A stretch of DNA of 64,000 nucleotides from Sinorhizobium psoraleae (GCF_013283645.1 NZ_JABEKV010000004.1:1-64000), one strand, 5' to 3'; shown: positions 18,707 to 30,153, counted from the first letter of the stretch. Numbers and translations are program-made. Notes: generated from the letters alone by a model not told the origin.

Positions 18707-19897
18707 ATGACCGAACACAACGTCCGCAACTTCAACATCAACTTCGGTCCGCAGCACCCGGCGGCGCACGGCGTTCTACGCCTCGTGCTTGAGCTCGACG
18801 GGGAGATCGTCGAGCGCGTCGATCCACATATCGGCCTCCTGCATCGGGGCACCGAGAAGCTGATCGAGACCAAGACCTACCTGCAGGCGATACCTTATTT
18901 CGACCGGCTCGACTACGTCGCGCCGATGAACCAGGAGCACGCCTTCGCGCTTGCCGTTGAAAGGTTGACGGACACGCAGGTGCCGATCCGGGGACAGCTT
19001 ATCCGCGTCCTCTATTCGGAAATCGGCCGTATCCTTTCGCATCTTCTCAACGTGACGACGCAGGCGATGGACGTCGGCGCGTTGACGCCGCCGCTCTGGG
19101 GCTTCGAAGAGCGCGAGAAGCTGATGGTCTTCTACGAACGCGCCTGCGGTGCCCGCATGCACTCGGCCTATATCCGTCCGGGCGGCGTGCATCAGGACCT
19201 GCCGCACCAGTTGGTCGAGGATATCGGCAAGTGGATCGACCCGTTCCTGAAGACCGTTGACGATATCGACGAGCTCCTCACCGGAAACCGCATCTTCAAG
19301 CAGCGCAACGTCGATATTGGCGTCGTCAAGCTGGAGGATGCATGGGCCTGGGGCTTCTCCGGCGTCATGGTGCGCGGCTCGGGTGCCGCCTGGGATCTCC
19401 GCCGTGCACAGCCCTATGAATGCTATTCCGATCTCGAATTCGATATCCCGATCGGCAAGAACGGCGACTGCTACGACCGCTATCTGATCCGCATGATCGA
19501 GATGCGCGAGGCGGCAAAAATCATGCGCCAGTGCGTGAACCGTCTGCTCGGCGACGCGAAGGCGGGGCCGGTCTCGTCGATGGATGGCAAGATCGTGCCT
19601 CCGAAGCGCGGCGAGATGAAGCGCTCGATGGAGGCGCTGATCCACCATTTCAAGCTCTACACCGAGGGCTACCATGTACCGGCCGGCGAAGTTTACGCCG
19701 CGGTCGAAGCTCCAAAGGGCGAGTTCGGCGTCTATCTCGTCTCCGACGGCTCCAACAAGCCGTACCGGTGCAAGATCCGCGCCCCGGGCTACGCGCATCT
19801 GCAGGCCATGGACTTCCTCTGTCGCGGACACCAGCTTGCCGACGTCTCGGCTGTGCTGGGCTCCCTGGACATCGTTTTCGGCGAGGTAGACCGCTGA
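18707..19897 (+). CDS. nuoD: NADH-quinone oxidoreductase subunit D
   Basis: NuoD (49-kDa subunit) forms the quinone-binding pocket with NuoB. The 396-residue product has the N-terminal [18 protein letters not shown], the [16 protein letters not shown] region and [18 protein letters not shown], all diagnostic. Its stop overlaps the start of the next small gene by one base (TGATG). Confidence 0.97.
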   Translation: MTEHNVRNFNINFGPQHPAAHGVLRLVLELDGEIVERVDPHIGLLHRGTEKLIETKTYLQAIPYFDRLDYVAPMNQEHAFALAVERLTDTQVPIRGQLIRVLYSEIGRILSHLLNVTTQAMDVGALTPPLWGFEEREKLMVFYERACGARMHSAYIRPGGVHQDLPHQLVEDIGKWIDPFLKTVDDIDELLTGNRIFKQRNVDIGVVKLEDAWAWGFSGVMVRGSGAAWDLRRAQPYECYSDLEFDIPIGKNGDCYDRYLIRMIEMREAAKIMRQCVNRLLGDAKAGPVSSMDGKIVPPKRGEMKRSMEALIHHFKLYTEGYHVPAGEVYAAVEAPKGEFGVYLVSDGSNKPYRCKIRAPGYAHLQAMDFLCRGHQLADVSAVLGSLDIVFGEVDR

Positions 19898-20151
19898 TGC
19901 GTCTGGCGCCGCTTGCCGTTCTCGGGCTTCTTGCGTTCACTTCTGCGGCATCGGCCCAGGAGGAAGTGGACAGCGCGTCGTCCCAGGCCTTGCGCGGCGG
20001 CTCCATGTCCGCACTCCTGTCGAAGGGCTATGAGATCAAGGCCGCGGTCGCCAACGGCACGCGCTACATCGTATTTTTGCAGAAAGACCAGTCAGCCTAT
20101 GCCTGCGAATTCGTCTCGGTGGCGAAATCGCGGTGTGGTTCGATTAACTGA
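19897..20151 (+). CDS. Small exported protein inside the nuo operon
   Basis: An 84-residue protein with a clear signal peptide ([20 protein letters not shown], cleavage before QEEVD). The mature part is about 64 residues with two cysteines (AYACEFVSV and KSRCGSIN) that could form a periplasmic disulfide. It overlaps the nuoD stop by one base and lies 16 bp before nuoE, so it must be co-transcribed with complex I. Such a gene is found at this position in other Rhizobiaceae (recollection). It is not a complex I core subunit; an accessory or assembly role is only inferred. Confidence 0.75.
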   Translation: MRLAPLAVLGLLAFTSAASAQEEVDSASSQALRGGSMSALLSKGYEIKAAVANGTRYIVFLQKDQSAYACEFVSVAKSRCGSIN

Positions 20152-20167
20152 TAAGGTGTCCACTAGA

Positions 20168-21292
20168 ATGTCCGTTCGTCGACTAGCCGAAGACACTGTC
20201 CAGCCAGCGAGCTTTGCATTCAACAAAGAGAATGCTGCCTGGGCCAAGGCAACGATCAAGAAATATCCGAAGGGCCGCGAGCAGTCGGCGGTCATCCCCC
20301 TGCTGATGCGCGCGCAAGAGCAGGACGGCTGGGTGACGAAGGCGGCGATCGAGTCGATCGCAGACATGCTCGGCATGCCCTATATCCGCGTTCTCGAAGT
20401 TGCGACTTTCTACACGCAGTTCCAACTGAAACCCGTCGGTACGCGCGCGCATGTGCAGGTTTGCGGAACGACGCCGTGCATGCTGCGTGGCGCCGAGGAT
20501 CTGATCAAGGTCTGCAAGAGCAAGATTGCTTCGGAACCCTTTGCTCTGAACGAGAGTGGGACGCTGTCGTGGGAAGAAGTCGAATGTCAGGGCGCCTGCG
20601 TGAACGCTCCGATGGTGATGATCTTCAAGGATACTTTCGAAGACCTGACGCCTGAGCGGCTGGAACAGATCATCGACGGTTTCGAAGCAGGCAAGGGCGC
20701 GGAGATCAAGCCCGGCCCGCAGATCGATCGCGTCTATTCCGCGCCCGTTGGCGGTCCGACGACATTGCTGACGGCGGACCCGGCGATTAAGAACAGCCCC
20801 GCTCGGGCAAAAAAGGCGTCGAGCGAGCCGGCTGTCAGCGTGCCGCCGGCGAACGCGGGAAGGCCGAAGACCGCAAGCGCCGTCACCAACCCGACATTAA
20901 AGACTCCGGCGACCGCAAGAAAAGAAGCGGCCGCAATCGCCAAGACCGAAGGCGAGACGATTGACAAGTCCAAGCCGGCGAAGCCTGCGGTCACGGGCCG
21001 GCCATCCCTCGAGGACAAGGATCGCCCGGCGGGCATTGAGAAGCCGGCTGTCGTCGACGATCTCAAGCTGATCTCGGGCGTCGGCCCGAAGATCGAAGGC
21101 ATCCTGAACGAGCTTGGCATCTACACCTTCGCCCAGGTCGCTTCCTGGAAAAAGGCCGAGCGCGAATGGGTCGACGGGTATCTGAATTTCAGGGGCCGCA
21201 TCGAGCGCGACGATTGGGTCAAGCAGGCCAAGGCGCTCGCCAAGGGCGGCGAAGCCGAATACATCAAGGTTTTCGGCAAGAAGCCGCGGTAA
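20168..21292 (+). CDS. nuoE: NADH-quinone oxidoreductase subunit E with C-terminal extension
   Basis: NuoE is a 2Fe-2S subunit of the NADH dehydrogenase module. Residues 1-200 are standard, with ligands Cys99 and Cys104 (VCGTTPC) and Cys140 and Cys144 (ECQGACVN). The product is 374 residues, roughly twice the usual length: a P/A/K-rich linker (about 200-290) leads to a helix-hairpin-helix-like domain ([20 protein letters not shown]...), about 300-374. A homologous domain ends the protein encoded between nuoF and nuoG. The extension is typical of rhizobia; its role is unknown. Confidence 0.95.
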   Translation: MSVRRLAEDTVQPASFAFNKENAAWAKATIKKYPKGREQSAVIPLLMRAQEQDGWVTKAAIESIADMLGMPYIRVLEVATFYTQFQLKPVGTRAHVQVCGTTPCMLRGAEDLIKVCKSKIASEPFALNESGTLSWEEVECQGACVNAPMVMIFKDTFEDLTPERLEQIIDGFEAGKGAEIKPGPQIDRVYSAPVGGPTTLLTADPAIKNSPARAKKASSEPAVSVPPANAGRPKTASAVTNPTLKTPATARKEAAAIAKTEGETIDKSKPAKPAVTGRPSLEDKDRPAGIEKPAVVDDLKLISGVGPKIEGILNELGIYTFAQVASWKKAEREWVDGYLNFRGRIERDDWVKQAKALAKGGEAEYIKVFGKKPR

Positions 21293-21303
21293 AGAGGTGA
21301 ACC

Positions 21304-22608
21304 ATGCTAAAAGATGAAGATCGCATCTTTACCAATCTCTACGGCCTGAAGGACAAGTCCCTGAGCGGCGCCATGGCGCGCGGCCATTGGGACGGGACCA
21401 AGCAGATCCTTGAAAAGGGCCGCGACTGGATCATCAACGAGATGAAGGCTTCCGGCCTTCGCGGCCGTGGCGGCGCGGGCTTCCCGACAGGCCTGAAGTG
21501 GTCCTTCATGCCGAAGGAAAGTGACGGCCGGCCGCACTATCTGGTCGTCAATGCCGACGAGTCGGAGCCGGGGACCTGCAAAGACCGCGACATCATGCGC
21601 CACGATCCGCACACGCTGATCGAAGGCTGCCTGATTGCGAGCTTCGCCATGGGTGCCCACACTGCCTACATCTATGTACGCGGCGAATATATCCGAGAGC
21701 GCGAGGCGCTGCAGGCTGCGATCGACGAGTGCTATGACGCGGGCCTGCTCGGAAAGAACAACAAGCACGGCTGGGACATGGACATCTACGTTCATCACGG
21801 CGCCGGCGCCTATATCTGCGGTGAGGAGACCGCGCTGCTCGAAAGCCTCGAGGGCAAGAAGGGTCAACCGCGTCTGAAGCCGCCATTCCCGGCGAACATG
21901 GGTCTCTACGGCTGCCCGACGACCGTGAATAACGTCGAGTCGATCGCGGTTGCCCCGACGATCCTGCGCCGCGGCGCCGGCTGGTTCTCCTCCATCGGCC
22001 GGCCGAACAACGTCGGCACGAAGCTGTTCATGATTTCCGGCCACGTCAACAAGCCGTGCACGGTCGAAGAGGCGATGGGCATCACGTTCCGCGAGCTGAT
22101 CGAAAAGCACGCCGGCGGCATCCGCGGTGGCTGGGATAACCTCCTGGCCGTCATTCCGGGAGGTGCGTCGTGCCCGGTGGTCAAGGCCGAAGACATCATC
22201 GACTGCCCGATGGACTTCGACGGCCTGCGTGAGGTGAAGTCGTCCTTCGGCACCGCTGCCGCGATCGTCATGGACCGGTCGACCGATATCATCAAGGCGA
22301 TCGCCCGCATCTCGGCATTCTTCAAGCACGAGAGCTGCGGTCAGTGCACGCCGTGCCGCGAGGGCACGGGGTGGATGTGGCGCGTCATGGAGCGCATGGT
22401 GCAGGGCCGCGCGCAGAAGCGCGAGATCGACATGCTTTTCGACGTGACGAAGCAGATCGAGGGGCACACCATCTGTGCGCTCGGCGATGCGGCCGCCTGG
22501 CCGGTTCAGGGCCTCATCCGCAACTTCCGTCCCGAGATCGAAAAGCGCATCGACGAATACACACGCAACGCGACGTCGCACGGCGCGGTGCTCGAAGCAG
22601 CGGAGTAA
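21304..22608 (+). CDS. nuoF: NADH-quinone oxidoreductase subunit F
   Basis: NuoF oxidises NADH, holding FMN and one 4Fe-4S cluster. The 434-residue product shows the glycine-rich FMN/NADH segment [36 protein letters not shown] with KPPFPA, and the cluster ligands in [12 protein letters not shown] plus a later cysteine (HTICALGD). The start lies 11 bp after nuoE behind an AGAGGTGA ribosome-binding site. Confidence 0.97.
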   Translation: MLKDEDRIFTNLYGLKDKSLSGAMARGHWDGTKQILEKGRDWIINEMKASGLRGRGGAGFPTGLKWSFMPKESDGRPHYLVVNADESEPGTCKDRDIMRHDPHTLIEGCLIASFAMGAHTAYIYVRGEYIREREALQAAIDECYDAGLLGKNNKHGWDMDIYVHHGAGAYICGEETALLESLEGKKGQPRLKPPFPANMGLYGCPTTVNNVESIAVAPTILRRGAGWFSSIGRPNNVGTKLFMISGHVNKPCTVEEAMGITFRELIEKHAGGIRGGWDNLLAVIPGGASCPVVKAEDIIDCPMDFDGLREVKSSFGTAAAIVMDRSTDIIKAIARISAFFKHESCGQCTPCREGTGWMWRVMERMVQGRAQKREIDMLFDVTKQIEGHTICALGDAAAWPVQGLIRNFRPEIEKRIDEYTRNATSHGAVLEAAE

Positions 22609-22614
22609 CGACCG

Positions 22615-23241
22615 ATGGCCGGGGTACGCAGAGACGGACAGAGCAGCGAGAGGGTCGGCGTAGCCATTCCATTCGCACGGCCCCTCGACGTCGACCCGGC
22701 CGATCCGTTCGGCATGGCCGAATGGATGAAAAGCATGCAGAATCTCCCGCCGTACCCGCTGATGGCGCATCCGGCGGCGGCGGTTGCCGCGGCAACGGCG
22801 CTTGGTTTCGGCCTGTCCAGTCACATCGCCGGCATCATGTTCGGCGCCATGCAGGGCGCTGTCGGTGCCATGCAGAAAGGCATCCCGGCGCCGGCCGAGC
22901 CGGCGCCAACGGCTGCACCGGCCAGACAGGCGGTGCAGCAAGCGCCAGAAGCTTCGCCAGCCCCCGTTGTTGCGCCGTCTTCCAAGGTATCCAGGCCGAA
23001 GGCGAAAACGAAGGCGCCCGCCAAGGTGTCGAGGCAGGTTGCGGCCGATGACCTCAAGCGGATTTCCGGCATCGGTCCGAAGCTTGAGCAGGTCTTGAAC
23101 GCCAGGGGCATTCGCCGCTTTGCGGACATCGCCGGCTGGAGCGAGGCGGATGTGGCGCGGCTGGATAAGGAACTCGGCTTCGACGGCCGCATCCTGCGCG
23201 ACGACTGGGTGGGGCAGGCGAAGGCGCTCAAGGGCGCGTGA
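22615..23241 (+). CDS. Helix-hairpin-helix protein between nuoF and nuoG
   Basis: A 208-residue protein. Residues about 50-88 are alanine/glycine-rich and hydrophobic and could form a membrane helix; 88-140 is a P/A/K-rich linker; 143-208 is a helix-hairpin-helix-like domain (DDLKRISGIGPKLEQVLNAR) clearly homologous to the C-terminal extension of NuoE in this operon (compare [16 protein letters not shown]). It starts 6 bp after nuoF and is co-transcribed. It is not one of the 14 core subunits. An accessory or assembly role is inferred from its position only. Confidence 0.8.
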   Translation: MAGVRRDGQSSERVGVAIPFARPLDVDPADPFGMAEWMKSMQNLPPYPLMAHPAAAVAAATALGFGLSSHIAGIMFGAMQGAVGAMQKGIPAPAEPAPTAAPARQAVQQAPEASPAPVVAPSSKVSRPKAKTKAPAKVSRQVAADDLKRISGIGPKLEQVLNARGIRRFADIAGWSEADVARLDKELGFDGRILRDDWVGQAKALKGA

Positions 23242-23352
23242 TGAGAGATGAGGCGATGACCCTCTGCGGCCATCGCCAGCAAGCGGCATGGCTATAAAGG
23301 AATTGTCTGCCGCCGAGAGGCAGGCGGACGGAAGACAGGATTGAGTGCGAAG

Positions 23353-25434
23353 ATGGCAAAGCTGAAAGTCGACGGAAAAGAGATCGAGGTCCCGGATCAT
23401 TTCACGCTGCTTCAGGCGTGTGAAGAGGCCGGCGCCGAGGTTCCGCGCTTCTGTTTCCATGAGCGGCTTTCGGTTGCCGGCAACTGCCGCATGTGTCTGA
23501 TCGAGGTGAAGGGCGGGCCGCCGAAGCCGGCCGCTTCCTGCGCCATGGGTGTGCGCGATCTGCGCCCCGGCCCGAACGGCGAAGTGCCGGAAGTCTTCAC
23601 GACCACGCCGATGGTCAAGAAGGCACGCGAAGGCGTCATGGAATTCCTGCTGATCAATCATCCGCTCGACTGCCCGATCTGCGATCAGGGCGGTGAGTGC
23701 GACCTGCAGGACCAGGCCATGGCCTTCGGCATTGACAGCTCGCGCTATCAGGAGAACAAGCGCGCGGTCGAGGACAAGTATATCGGCCCGCTGGTGAAGA
23801 CGGTAATGAACCGCTGCATCCACTGCACGCGTTGCGTCCGCTTCACGACGGAGGTCGCCGGCATTGCCGAACTCGGTCTCATCGGTCGCGGCGAGGACGC
23901 CGAGATCACCACCTATCTCGAGCAGGCGATGACGTCCGAGCTGCAGGGCAATGTCGTCGACCTCTGCCCGGTCGGCGCCTTGACGTCCAAGCCATTCGCC
24001 TTCACCGCACGCCCGTGGGAACTGAACAAGACCGAATCGATCGACGTCATGGACGCGCTCGGCTCGGCGATCCGCGTCGACACGCGCGGCCGCGAAGTCA
24101 TGCGCATCATGCCGCGCGTCAACGAGGACATTAACGAGGAATGGATCTCCGACAAGACCCGTTTCATCTGGGATGGCCTGAAGACACAGCGCCTTGATCG
24201 CCCCTACGTCAAGAAGGACGGCCGCCTTCAGCCCGCAAGCTGGAGCGAGGCGTTCCAGGCGATCAAGGCTGCCGTTGCGAAGACCTCGGGCGACGCGATC
24301 GGCGCGATCGCCGGCGATCTCGCTTCTGTCGAGGAAATGTACGCGCTGAAGGAACTCGTTTCGTCGCTCGGCTCGCAGAATATCGACTGCCGGCAGGATG
24401 GTGCAGCGCTCGACCCGTCGCTTGGCCGCGCGAGCTACATCTTCAACCCGACGATTCAGGGCATCGAAAGTGCTGATGCGCTGCTTATCATCGGCTCCAA
24501 TCCGCGCTTCGAAGCGTCCGTGCTCAATGCGCGCATCCGCAAGCGCTGCCGCATGGGCAACTTCCCGATCGCCGTGATCGGCGAACAGGGCGAACTGCGT
24601 TACGAATACGAGTATCTCGGTGCTGGCAGCGAGACGCTGGCCGAACTCCTTTCCGGCAAGGCCAAGTTCTTCGCGACCTTGAAGAAGGCGCAGCGCCCGC
24701 TGATCATCGTCGGCCAGGGCGCGCTGGCAGGGCAGGGCGGTGCGGCCGTTCTCGCAAACGCCGCGAAGCTCGCGGTCGCGGTTGGCGCGGTCGGCACAGA
24801 CTGGAACGGTTTTGCCGTTCTTCATACGGCTGCCTCCCGCGTCGGCGGGCTCGATCTCGGCTTCGTCCCCGGGGAGGGCGGCAAGTCGGCAGCCGATATG
24901 GTCGGCAGCGCGGAAGTGCTGTTCCTGCTCGGCGCGGACGAGCTCGACCTTTCGGCGCGCAAAGCCGGCTTCACCGTCTATATCGGTTCGCATGGCGACA
25001 ACGGCGCACATGCAGCCGATGTCATTCTTCCGGGCGCGACCTACACCGAAAAGTCCGGAATCTGGGTGAACACGGAAGGGCGGGTGCAGACGGGCAACCG
25101 CGCCGGCTTCGCTCCGGGCGATGCGCGCGAGGACTGGGCCATCATCCGGGCGCTTTCCGATGTGCTCGGCCGAAAGCTGCCCTTTGATTCGCTTGGTGAA
25201 TTGCGCGCGAAGCTCTATGCGGCTCATCCGCATTTCGCCGAGAATGACACGATTGCTGCGGGCCGCAGCGATGAAATTGCCGCACTCGCACAAAAAGCCG
25301 GTGAGATGGCGAAATCCGTGTTTGCGTCTCCGGTCAAAGACTTCTATTTGACGAACCCGATAGCGCGCGCATCCGCCGTGATGGCCGAATGCTCGGCTTT
25401 GGCACGCAACAATTTCAAAGCTGCGGCGGAATGA
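23353..25434 (+). CDS. nuoG: NADH-quinone oxidoreductase subunit G
   Basis: NuoG is the large iron-sulfur subunit of the NADH module. The 693-residue product has the N-terminal 2Fe-2S site (RFCFHERLSVAGNCRMC), the HxxxC-type region HPLDCPICDQGGECDLQD, the 4Fe-4S site (CIHCTRCVRF ... CPVGALTSKP) and a molybdopterin-oxidoreductase-like domain without cofactor. ATG at 23353 (MAKLKVDGKEIEVP) preferred; a TTG at 23341 is also in frame. It lies 111 bp after the preceding gene. Confidence 0.97.
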   Translation: MAKLKVDGKEIEVPDHFTLLQACEEAGAEVPRFCFHERLSVAGNCRMCLIEVKGGPPKPAASCAMGVRDLRPGPNGEVPEVFTTTPMVKKAREGVMEFLLINHPLDCPICDQGGECDLQDQAMAFGIDSSRYQENKRAVEDKYIGPLVKTVMNRCIHCTRCVRFTTEVAGIAELGLIGRGEDAEITTYLEQAMTSELQGNVVDLCPVGALTSKPFAFTARPWELNKTESIDVMDALGSAIRVDTRGREVMRIMPRVNEDINEEWISDKTRFIWDGLKTQRLDRPYVKKDGRLQPASWSEAFQAIKAAVAKTSGDAIGAIAGDLASVEEMYALKELVSSLGSQNIDCRQDGAALDPSLGRASYIFNPTIQGIESADALLIIGSNPRFEASVLNARIRKRCRMGNFPIAVIGEQGELRYEYEYLGAGSETLAELLSGKAKFFATLKKAQRPLIIVGQGALAGQGGAAVLANAAKLAVAVGAVGTDWNGFAVLHTAASRVGGLDLGFVPGEGGKSAADMVGSAEVLFLLGADELDLSARKAGFTVYIGSHGDNGAHAADVILPGATYTEKSGIWVNTEGRVQTGNRAGFAPGDAREDWAIIRALSDVLGRKLPFDSLGELRAKLYAAHPHFAENDTIAAGRSDEIAALAQKAGEMAKSVFASPVKDFYLTNPIARASAVMAECSALARNNFKAAAE

Positions 25435-25454
25435 GCGCGAGGGAATAGAGTATC

Positions 25455-26498
25455 ATGGACGCTTTCGTTTCGACCTATGTCTGGCCTGCGATCATCATGG
25501 TCGCCCAGTCGCTGCTGTTGCTGGTCGCGCTGCTGCTCTTTATCGCCTATGTTCTGCTGGCCGATCGTAAGGTCTGGGCGGCCGTGCAGCTTCGCCGCGG
25601 CCCGAACGTCGTTGGCCCGTGGGGACTGTTTCAGTCCTTCGCCGACCTCCTGAAATTCGTCTTCAAGGAGCCGGTCATTCCGGCCGGCGCCAACAAGACG
25701 ATCTTCCTGCTTGCGCCGCTGGTCTCGGTGACGCTTGCTCTTGCCGCCTGGGCGGTCATTCCGCTCAACGCGAACTGGGTGATCGCGAACATCAACGTCG
25801 GTATCCTCTTCGTCTTCGCCATATCTTCTCTCGAAGTTTATGGCATCATCATGGGCGGATGGGCGTCGAACTCGAAGTATCCCTTCCTCGGCGCGTTGCG
25901 TTCCGCCGCGCAGATGGTGTCCTACGAAGTCTCGATCGGCTTCGTCATCGTCACGGTCCTGCTTTGCGTCGGCTCGCTCAACCTGACGGACATCGTCATC
26001 GCTCAGAGCGACGGTCTCGGAACGATGATTGGCCTGCCGGCCTCTTTCCTCGACTGGCACTGGCTGTCGCTCTTTCCGATGTTCATCGTGTTCTTCATCT
26101 CGGCCCTTGCCGAGACGAACCGTCCGCCCTTCGATCTGCCCGAAGCCGAATCCGAACTCGTCGCGGGCTTCATGGTCGAATACGGCTCCACCCCGTACAT
26201 GATGTTCATGCTCGGCGAATATGCGGCGATCTGCCTGATGTGCGCGCTGACGACGATCCTGTTCCTCGGCGGCTGGCTGCCCCCGGTTGACATCTGGCTG
26301 CTGAACTGGGTCCCGGGCATCGTCTGGTTCGTGCTCAAGGCCTCGTTCGTCTTCTTCATGTTCGCGATGGTCAAGGCGTTCGTGCCGCGCTACCGCTACG
26401 ATCAGTTGATGCGCCTTGGCTGGAAGGTCTTCCTTCCGCTGTCGCTCGCCATGGTCGTGATCGTCGCATTCGTTCTGAAGCTGATGGGGTGGGCTTGA
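25455..26498 (+). CDS. nuoH: NADH-quinone oxidoreductase subunit H
   Basis: NuoH is the membrane subunit that joins the arms and helps form the quinone channel. The 347-residue product has about eight to nine predicted helices and the signatures [33 protein letters not shown] and [20 protein letters not shown]. Confidence 0.97.
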   Translation: MDAFVSTYVWPAIIMVAQSLLLLVALLLFIAYVLLADRKVWAAVQLRRGPNVVGPWGLFQSFADLLKFVFKEPVIPAGANKTIFLLAPLVSVTLALAAWAVIPLNANWVIANINVGILFVFAISSLEVYGIIMGGWASNSKYPFLGALRSAAQMVSYEVSIGFVIVTVLLCVGSLNLTDIVIAQSDGLGTMIGLPASFLDWHWLSLFPMFIVFFISALAETNRPPFDLPEAESELVAGFMVEYGSTPYMMFMLGEYAAICLMCALTTILFLGGWLPPVDIWLLNWVPGIVWFVLKASFVFFMFAMVKAFVPRYRYDQLMRLGWKVFLPLSLAMVVIVAFVLKLMGWA

Positions 26499-26562
26499 TG
26501 TCCGCTCAAGCTTCGCTGAATACCGCCGGTGTCTTCGATGCCGGCAAGTTTGGAGGTAAATG

Positions 26563-27054
26563 ATGGCCGGTCTTTCGCAAGCCGTCAACTCGCTGTTCCT
26601 CAAGGAATTCGTCGGCGCATTCTTCCTGTCGATGCGCTATTTCTTCAGGCCGAAGGCAACCGTGAACTACCCCTTCGAAAAGGGCCCGGTCAGTCCGCGG
26701 TTCCGCGGCGAACATGCGCTTCGCCGCTATCCGAACGGGGAAGAGCGCTGCATTGCCTGCAAGCTGTGCGAGGCGATCTGTCCCGCCCAGGCAATCACCA
26801 TCGAAGCCGGCCCGCGCCGCAACGACGGCACGCGTCGCACGGTGCGCTACGACATCGACATGGTGAAGTGCATCTATTGCGGTTTTTGCCAGGAGGCCTG
26901 TCCGGTCGACGCCATTGTCGAGGGGCCGAACTTCGAATTCGCCACCGAAACGCGCGAAGAGCTTTACTACGACAAGGAGAAGCTGCTCGCCAACGGCGAC
27001 CGGTGGGAACGGGAAATCGCGCGTAACATCGCGATGGACTCGCCCTACCGCTGA
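26563..27054 (+). CDS. nuoI: NADH-quinone oxidoreductase subunit I
   Basis: NuoI carries clusters N6a and N6b. The 163-residue product has two classic 4Fe-4S motifs, [12 protein letters not shown] and [17 protein letters not shown] at 26552-26556 fits the ATG at 26563 best; the adjacent ATG at 26560 would add one methionine. Confidence 0.97.
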   Translation: MAGLSQAVNSLFLKEFVGAFFLSMRYFFRPKATVNYPFEKGPVSPRFRGEHALRRYPNGEERCIACKLCEAICPAQAITIEAGPRRNDGTRRTVRYDIDMVKCIYCGFCQEACPVDAIVEGPNFEFATETREELYYDKEKLLANGDRWEREIARNIAMDSPYR

Positions 27055-27199
27055 GGCTATCCGCGTGACGCTGCATCGCGCCGCTTCCGAGCGGTGCATG
27101 TGAAACAGGTACTGGGCATTTGGCCGGACCGTGTCCGGCATTGCCCGTGGAGTGGGGGCAGGCGCCTTCACGCCGAGCAAGACGAAAAAGGCACCGATC
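27055..27199 (+). other. nuoI-nuoJ spacer with two hairpins
   Basis: This 145-bp gap is the longest in the nuo operon. It contains a hairpin around CCGCT-TCCG-AGCGG (near 27081-27094) and a stronger one at 27114-27146, where GGGCA pairs with TGCCC and GCCGGAC with GTCCGGC around a 3-base loop. No T-run follows, so read-through is expected. A role in mRNA processing or stability is possible. Confidence 0.6.
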
Positions 27200-27814
27200 A
27201 TGGGTCTGCAGGTTCTTTTTTTCTATCTCTTTGCCTTCATTGCGGTGGCATCGGCATTCATGGTCATTGCGGCCAAGAATCCGGTTTACTCCGTTCTGTT
27301 CCTGATCCTGACCTTCTTTAACTCGGCAGGGCTCTTCCTGCTGACGGGGGCCGAGTTCCTCGCGATGATCCTGCTCGTCGTCTATGTCGGCGCGGTGGCT
27401 GTTCTGTTCCTGTTCGTCGTCATGATGCTCGACGTCGATTTCGCGGAGTTGCGTGCGGGCGTGCTTGAATATGCGCCGATCGGCGCGTTGATCGGCTTGA
27501 TCCTTGCGGCCGAGCTCATCGTCGTCGTCGGGGGCACCACGTTCTCGCCGGAAATCGCCAAGGGCATCTCGATGCCGATCCCGGCGGCAACCGAGCGGAC
27601 GAATACCGCCGCACTCGGCGACGTTCTCTACACCCACTACATCTACTTCTTCCAGATCGCGGGGCTCGTGCTGCTCGTCGCCATGATCGGCGCCATCGTG
27701 CTGACGCTCCGTCACCGCCAGAACATCAAGCGCCAGAGCATTCCGCGCCAGGTTGCCCGCACACCGGAGACCGCCGTCGAGGTGGTCACGGTCAAGCCCG
27801 GGCAGGGCATCTAA
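27200..27814 (+). CDS. nuoJ: NADH-quinone oxidoreductase subunit J
   Basis: NuoJ is a membrane subunit next to the proton-pumping E-channel. The 204-residue product has five predicted helices and the conserved segment [20 protein letters not shown] followed by [16 protein letters not shown]. The ATG was chosen at [13 protein letters not shown]; the frame is open upstream without similarity. Confidence 0.96.
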   Translation: MGLQVLFFYLFAFIAVASAFMVIAAKNPVYSVLFLILTFFNSAGLFLLTGAEFLAMILLVVYVGAVAVLFLFVVMMLDVDFAELRAGVLEYAPIGALIGLILAAELIVVVGGTTFSPEIAKGISMPIPAATERTNTAALGDVLYTHYIYFFQIAGLVLLVAMIGAIVLTLRHRQNIKRQSIPRQVARTPETAVEVVTVKPGQGI

Positions 27815-27842
27815 GCCGGACGCGAGGTCGAGGAACTACAAC

Positions 27843-28151
27843 ATGGAAATCGGAATTTCCCACTATCTGACCGTCAGCGCCATCCTGTTCACGCTCGGCG
27901 TCTTCGGCATCTTTCTCAATCGGAAGAACGTCATCGTCATCCTGATGTCGGTGGAACTCATCCTGCTCGCGGTCAATATCAACATGGTGGCCTTCTCGGC
28001 CTTCCTCAACGACATCACCGGTCAGGTCTTCGCGCTGTTCATCCTGACTGTGGCGGCCGCCGAGGCGGCCATCGGGCTTGCAATTCTCGTCGTCTTCTAC
28101 CGCAACCGCGGCTCGATTGCCGTCGAAGACGTCAACATGATGAAGGGCTGA
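27843..28151 (+). CDS. nuoK: NADH-quinone oxidoreductase subunit K
   Basis: NuoK is a small three-helix membrane subunit. The 102-residue product has the conserved intramembrane glutamates in [17 protein letters not shown] and [14 protein letters not shown]. It lies 28 bp after nuoJ. Confidence 0.96.
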   Translation: MEIGISHYLTVSAILFTLGVFGIFLNRKNVIVILMSVELILLAVNINMVAFSAFLNDITGQVFALFILTVAAAEAAIGLAILVVFYRNRGSIAVEDVNMMKG

Positions 28152-28158
28152 TTGGGCT

Positions 28159-30153
28159 ATGGACACCATTATCAAGGCTATCGTCTTTTTGCCTCTGATC
28201 GGCTTTCTCATTGCGGGTCTTCTCGGCACGCAGATCGGTGCGAAAGCATCCGAATATGTGACAAGCGGATTGATGATCATCGCGGTCGCGCTGTCCTGGC
28301 TCGTTTTCTTCGATGTCGCGCTCGGCGAAGAGGAAATGATCAAGGTCTCGGTGTTGCGCTGGATCCAGTCCGGCAGCTTCGATGTCGAATGGGCCTTCCG
28401 TGTCGACACCCTGACCGCGGTCATGTTTGTGGTGGTCAACACGGTTTCGACGCTCGTGCACGTCTATTCGATCGGATACATGCATCATGATCCGCATCGG
28501 CCGCGCTTCTTCGCCTATCTATCGCTCTTCACCTTTGCGATGCTGATGCTGATCACGTCGGACAACCTCTTGCAGATGTTCTTCGGCTGGGAAGGCGTGG
28601 GCTTGGCGTCCTATCTCTTGATCGGCTTCTGGTACAAGAAGCCTTCCGCCAACGCGGCGGCGATCAAGGCCTTCATTGTCAACCGTGTCGGCGACTTCGG
28701 TTTCTCGCTCGGAATCTTCTGCGTCTTCGTGCTCTTCGGTTCGATCAACCTCGAAACCATCTTTGCCGCCGCACAAAGCTACCTGCCGGCGGAAGGCGCC
28801 GAGGCAGGGGAAGCCGTCATCACGCTGTTCGGTATGCAGCTCGACAAGGCGCATGCCTTGACCGCCACCTGCCTGCTGCTCTTCATGGGCGCAATGGGCA
28901 AGTCGGCGCAGTTCCTGTTGCACACTTGGCTGCCGGACGCGATGGAGGGCCCGACGCCGGTGTCGGCCCTCATCCATGCCGCAACCATGGTCACCGCCGG
29001 TGTCTTCCTCGTTGCCCGCATGTCGCCGCTGTTCGAGCTCTCGCCCGATGCGCTGACGGTCGTTACCCTGATCGGTGCCATTACGGCATTCTTTGCCGCA
29101 ACCGTTGGCCTCGTGCAGAACGATATCAAGCGCGTCATCGCCTATTCGACCTGCTCGCAGCTCGGCTACATGTTCGTGGCACTCGGCGTCGGCGCCTATG
29201 GTGCCGCTATCTTCCACCTCTTCACGCACGCCTTCTTCAAGGCGCTCCTGTTCCTCGGCGCCGGTTCGGTGATCCACGCCGTCGATGGAGAGCAGGACAT
29301 GCGTTACATGGGCGGATTGCGCACGCACATCCCGGTCACCTACTGGATGATGTTTATCGGTACGATCGCGCTGACCGGCGTCGGCATTCCGGGAACCGTC
29401 ATCGGCACTGCTGGCTTCTTCTCGAAGGATGCGATCATCGAATCCACCTTCGCCTCGCATGGTGCCGTTTCCGGCGTCGCCTTCATCCTTCTCGTGATCG
29501 CCGCTCTGTTCACGAGCTTCTATTCGTGGCGTCTGACCTTCATGACGTTCCACGGCAGGCCGCGGGCTTCTTCGGACGTCATGCATCACGTCCACGAGTC
29601 ACCGCAGGTGATGCTGGTGCCGCTCTATATCCTCGGCGCCGGCGCGCTCTTCGCGGGCTTCCTGTTCCATGATTATTTCTTCGGCCATCACTATGTCGAG
29701 TTCTGGCAGGGCTCTCTCTTCACGCTGCCTGAAAACGAAATTCTCGAGGAATACCACCACGTTCCGCTTTGGGTGAAATGGAGCCCGTTCGTGGCCATGG
29801 CGCTTGGTCTCTATACCGCCTGGTACATGTACATCCGCTCGCCGGAGACGCCGAAGTATCTCGCGCAGCAACACCGTGGTCTCTACCAGTTCCTGCTCAA
29901 CAAGTGGTATTTCGACGAACTGTACGATTTCCTCTTCGTCCGCACCGCAAAGCGTCTCGGCACCTTCCTCTGGAAGGAGGGTGACGGCCGGGTGATCGAC
30001 GGCTTCGGACCGAACGGTGTTGCGGCACGCGTTCTCGACGTGACCGACCGCGTCGTCCGGCTGCAGACCGGTTACCTCTATCACTACGCGTTCGCCATGC
30101 TGATCGGCATCGCTGCGCTCGTTACATGGATGATGCTCGGGAGTTCCTTCTGA
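28159..30153 (+). CDS. nuoL: NADH-quinone oxidoreductase subunit L
   Basis: NuoL is the distal antiporter-like proton-pumping subunit with the long lateral helix. The 664-residue product has many membrane helices and motifs such as [40 protein letters not shown] and [20 protein letters not shown]. Its stop overlaps the nuoM start by one base. Confidence 0.97.
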   Translation: MDTIIKAIVFLPLIGFLIAGLLGTQIGAKASEYVTSGLMIIAVALSWLVFFDVALGEEEMIKVSVLRWIQSGSFDVEWAFRVDTLTAVMFVVVNTVSTLVHVYSIGYMHHDPHRPRFFAYLSLFTFAMLMLITSDNLLQMFFGWEGVGLASYLLIGFWYKKPSANAAAIKAFIVNRVGDFGFSLGIFCVFVLFGSINLETIFAAAQSYLPAEGAEAGEAVITLFGMQLDKAHALTATCLLLFMGAMGKSAQFLLHTWLPDAMEGPTPVSALIHAATMVTAGVFLVARMSPLFELSPDALTVVTLIGAITAFFAATVGLVQNDIKRVIAYSTCSQLGYMFVALGVGAYGAAIFHLFTHAFFKALLFLGAGSVIHAVDGEQDMRYMGGLRTHIPVTYWMMFIGTIALTGVGIPGTVIGTAGFFSKDAIIESTFASHGAVSGVAFILLVIAALFTSFYSWRLTFMTFHGRPRASSDVMHHVHESPQVMLVPLYILGAGALFAGFLFHDYFFGHHYVEFWQGSLFTLPENEILEEYHHVPLWVKWSPFVAMALGLYTAWYMYIRSPETPKYLAQQHRGLYQFLLNKWYFDELYDFLFVRTAKRLGTFLWKEGDGRVIDGFGPNGVAARVLDVTDRVVRLQTGYLYHYAFAMLIGIAALVTWMMLGSSF

